Shown: positions 62,405 to 64,000 of the stretch, in pieces
How the letters are laid out: every line of letters begins with the position of its first letter
How positions within the stretch are numbered: the first letter of the stretch is position 1
Source of the DNA: Janthinobacterium sp. LM6
GTDB lineage: Bacteria; Pseudomonadota; Gammaproteobacteria; Burkholderiales; Burkholderiaceae_D
Reading direction: 5' to 3'
Length of the DNA stretch: 64,000 nt
NCBI RefSeq assembly: GCF_002002885.1
Contig: NZ_CP019510.1
Coordinates: forward strand, 4,340,001 to 4,404,000
Program-made: the position numbers and the translations under genes
Notes under the pieces: generated by a model
The model's input: the letters and a program-made list of their open reading frames with translations, nothing else
Told to the model about the DNA's origin: nothing
Database searches by the model: none

Positions 62405-63504
62405 CAGGCCACCCGCTTATCGTTGACATAGAACAAGGTGCGTTGCGGCGGAAAGCGCAGCCGCACGGCATCGCCGGCGACGGCATCGATGGCGCGCAGC
62501 TTGGCCGCCACCGTCGCGCCGCCCAGCTGGAATTCCGCCAGGTAATGCGTGCCCATGTTGCGCACGGCCGTCACCGTGGCATCGAGGCAATGGTCGCCCC
62601 CCTCTTCTGCCGGGTACGCCTTGACGCACTCGACGAATTCGGGCCGCACGCCCAGCGTGATTTTTCCTTGCGCACCCGACAGCGCCGCGCGCGCGGCGGC
62701 GGACACGGGCAGCGCCTGGCCCGCCACGCGCACGCCGCCATCGTCCAAGGTGCAATCGAGCAAGTTCATGCCCGGATTGCCGATGAAGTAGCCGACGAAC
62801 GTGTGCTCCGGTTCCTCGAACAGCGCTTGCGCGCTGCCCGTCTGCACCACTTCGCCCTGCGTCATGACGACCACCTGATCGGCAAAGGTCAGCGCTTCCA
62901 CCTGGTCGTGCGTGACGTAGATCAGGGATAACTTCAGTTCGTGGTGGATTTCCTTGAGTTTCCGCCGCAACAACCATTTCAGGTGCGGATCGATCACCGT
63001 CAGCGGTTCGTCGAACAGCACGGCCGCCACGTCCGGGCGCACGAGACCGCGTCCCAGTGAAATCTTTTGCTTGGCGTCCACGGACAAGCCGCTGGCGCGC
63101 AATTTCAGGTCGCCCGTCAATTCCAGCATCTGCGCCACCTGCTGCACGCGCTTTTTCACGTCGATCTCTTTCCAGCCGCGATTGCGCAACGGAAACGCCA
63201 GATTGTCGTGCACGGTCATGGTGTCGTAGATGACGGGAAACTGGAACACTTGCGCGATATTGCGCGCCTCCGTGGGCAGCTGCGTCACATCCTTGCCGTC
63301 GAACAACACCTTGCCATGCGACGGTTTCACGAGGCCGGAGATGATATTGAGCAAGGTCGTCTTGCCGCAGCCGGACGGCCCCAGCAAGGCGTACGCGCCG
63401 CCGTCATGCCATTCCATGCTCATGGGCCGCAGCGCATAGTCGCTTGGCGCCGTGGGATTCGGTTTGTAGGCGTGGGCCAGGTCCACCAGTTCGATGCGCG
63501 CCAT
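62404..63504 (-). CDS. glpT: glycerol ABC transporter ATP-binding protein
   Basis: 366 aa from the ATG at 63504 (GGAGGAG upstream). Walker A GPSGCGKTT (42-50), Walker B AVLFDEP (161-167) and H-loop His199, then a MalK-like TOBE domain (about 240-366). The ABC signature is LSVDAKQ (140-146) rather than LSGGQ. With a partner ATPase (glpS) this fits an asymmetric ATPase pair. Confidence 0.93.
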   Translation of the reverse strand: MARIELVDLAHAYKPNPTAPSDYALRPMSMEWHDGGAYALLGPSGCGKTTLLNIISGLVKPSHGKVLFDGKDVTQLPTEARNIAQVFQFPVIYDTMTVHDNLAFPLRNRGWKEIDVKKRVQQVAQMLELTGDLKLRASGLSVDAKQKISLGRGLVRPDVAAVLFDEPLTVIDPHLKWLLRRKLKEIHHELKLSLIYVTHDQVEALTFADQVVVMTQGEVVQTGSAQALFEEPEHTFVGYFIGNPGMNLLDCTLDDGGVRVAGQALPVSAAARAALSGAQGKITLGVRPEFVECVKAYPAEEGGDHCLDATVTAVRNMGTHYLAEFQLGGATVAAKLRAIDAVAGDAVRLRFPPQRTLFYVNDKRVA

Positions 63505-63505
63505 A

Positions 63506-64000
63506 TCAAGCTCCTCCTTGTTCTGGAGCAAACAGCAGCCCGCCGTCTTGCGCGAAGATCAGCAAGGCATGCGGCTGGCAATACACGGTGCAGGCGCTGC
63601 CGATTTCCAGGTTGTGCACGCCGCCCAGCTGCGCCACCAGGGCCAGCTCGCCGCGGCGCGCATGCACATAGGTTTCCGAGCCGCTGATTTCCGCCAGGTC
63701 CACCGTAGCTGCGATGGGCACGTCGCCATCGGACTGGGGTGACAGATGCAGGCTGTGGGCGCGCACGCCGAGGATCACCTCCGTGCTGTCGCCCAGGCGG
63801 GCGCGCTGCGCGCTGCTCAGGTGTATCGACAGGCCGTCGGCCGCCTGCGCCACGCCCTGCGCATCCACGCGCGCGGGAATCAGGTTGATGGGCGGGTCGC
63901 TGAAGGTGCGCGCCACGTCGATGGAATTGGGGGCGTTGAAGACGTCCAGGGTCGGCCCCTGCTGCAGCAAACGTCCCTCGTGCAGCACGGCCACGTGGCC
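63506..64000 (-). CDS. glpS: glycerol ABC transporter ATP-binding protein, C-terminal part
   Basis: The window edge cuts the start: 164 residues remain, from just after the H-loop (VAVLHEGRLLQQGPTLDVFNAP is the region after Walker B/H) through a TOBE domain (NLIPARV...VILGVRAHSLHLSP). Its stop is one base from the glpT start. Together with glpT it forms the heteromeric ATPase. The operon continues beyond the edge, probably with glpD/glpR. Confidence 0.88.
   Translation of the reverse strand, partial: GHVAVLHEGRLLQQGPTLDVFNAPNSIDVARTFSDPPINLIPARVDAQGVAQAADGLSIHLSSAQRARLGDSTEVILGVRAHSLHLSPQSDGDVPIAATVDLAEISGSETYVHARRGELALVAQLGGVHNLEIGSACTVYCQPHALLIFAQDGGLLFAPEQGGA

Overview
The window is about 64 kb of GC-rich, densely coding DNA. 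Gene content and protein style point to a betaproteobacterium of the Oxalobacteraceae, most likely Janthinobacterium or a close relative. I infer this from family resemblance and codon style, not from a search. I see no rRNA, insertion sequence, phage gene or CRISPR array. It looks like ordinary chromosome with several small accessory patches, and many operons are packed with 1-4 base stop/start overlaps.

Layout. 0-2.2 kb: three secreted Ala/Lys-rich small proteins (the first cut by the window edge) around a secreted serine hydrolase. 2.3-9.2 kb: a fasciclin protein and a three-gene MexEF/OqxAB-type RND efflux operon whose promoter lies on an inverted repeat. 9.2-12.8 kb: a hydrolase-fold protein lacking its catalytic serine, coupled to a small secreted protein, divergent from a LysR regulator / 2-hydroxyacid dehydrogenase operon. 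12.8-18.2 kb: DUF1993 and polyhydroxybutyrate-depolymerase-like genes, then a five-gene GNAT/SUKH/GNAT/response regulator/kinase operon. 18.3-24.3 kb: a diguanylate cyclase, a CPBP protease, L-lactate dehydrogenase and a PhyH dioxygenase. 24.4-28.6 kb: an AraC regulator and four identical tRNA-Arg(ACG) genes, one separated from the other three by a large lipoprotein gene. 28.6-34.6 kb: a hybrid histidine kinase, a REC-GGDEF protein and a small soluble kinase. 34.7-39.1 kb: type II NADH dehydrogenase and a chemoreceptor. 39.3-43 kb: a copper-resistance operon behind a textbook CueR-type promoter. 43-46.1 kb: a cyanide-insensitive-type cytochrome bd oxidase with a DUF2474 subunit. 46.2-57 kb: a GGDEF protein, an FMN reductase, the alanine catabolic pair alr/dadA with a divergent Lrp regulator, and assorted single genes. 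57-64 kb: a glycerol-uptake operon in the order glpS-T-P-Q-U-V-K, running off the right edge.

Themes. Signalling is heavy: three GGDEF proteins, three histidine kinases, two response-regulator domains and a chemoreceptor. Respiration and stress genes (bd oxidase, NDH-2, copper oxidase, RND pump) cluster in the middle. The alanine genes (racemase, D-amino acid dehydrogenase, Lrp) and the glycerol genes (ABC importer plus kinase) are complete pathway modules, apart from the truncated glpS.

Most worth a second look: (1) two related, multi-hairpin inverted-repeat elements (48615-48717 and 53892-54053) that start at the stop codons of their flanking genes; (2) a CueR-type promoter placed so that its transcript would begin on the ATG of the first copper gene (leaderless mRNA); (3) the serine-less hydrolase with its coupled secreted peptide; (4) a promoter-plus-hairpin candidate small RNA upstream of the tRNA-Arg array; (5) a 9-bp-arm inverted repeat upstream of the bd oxidase genes.
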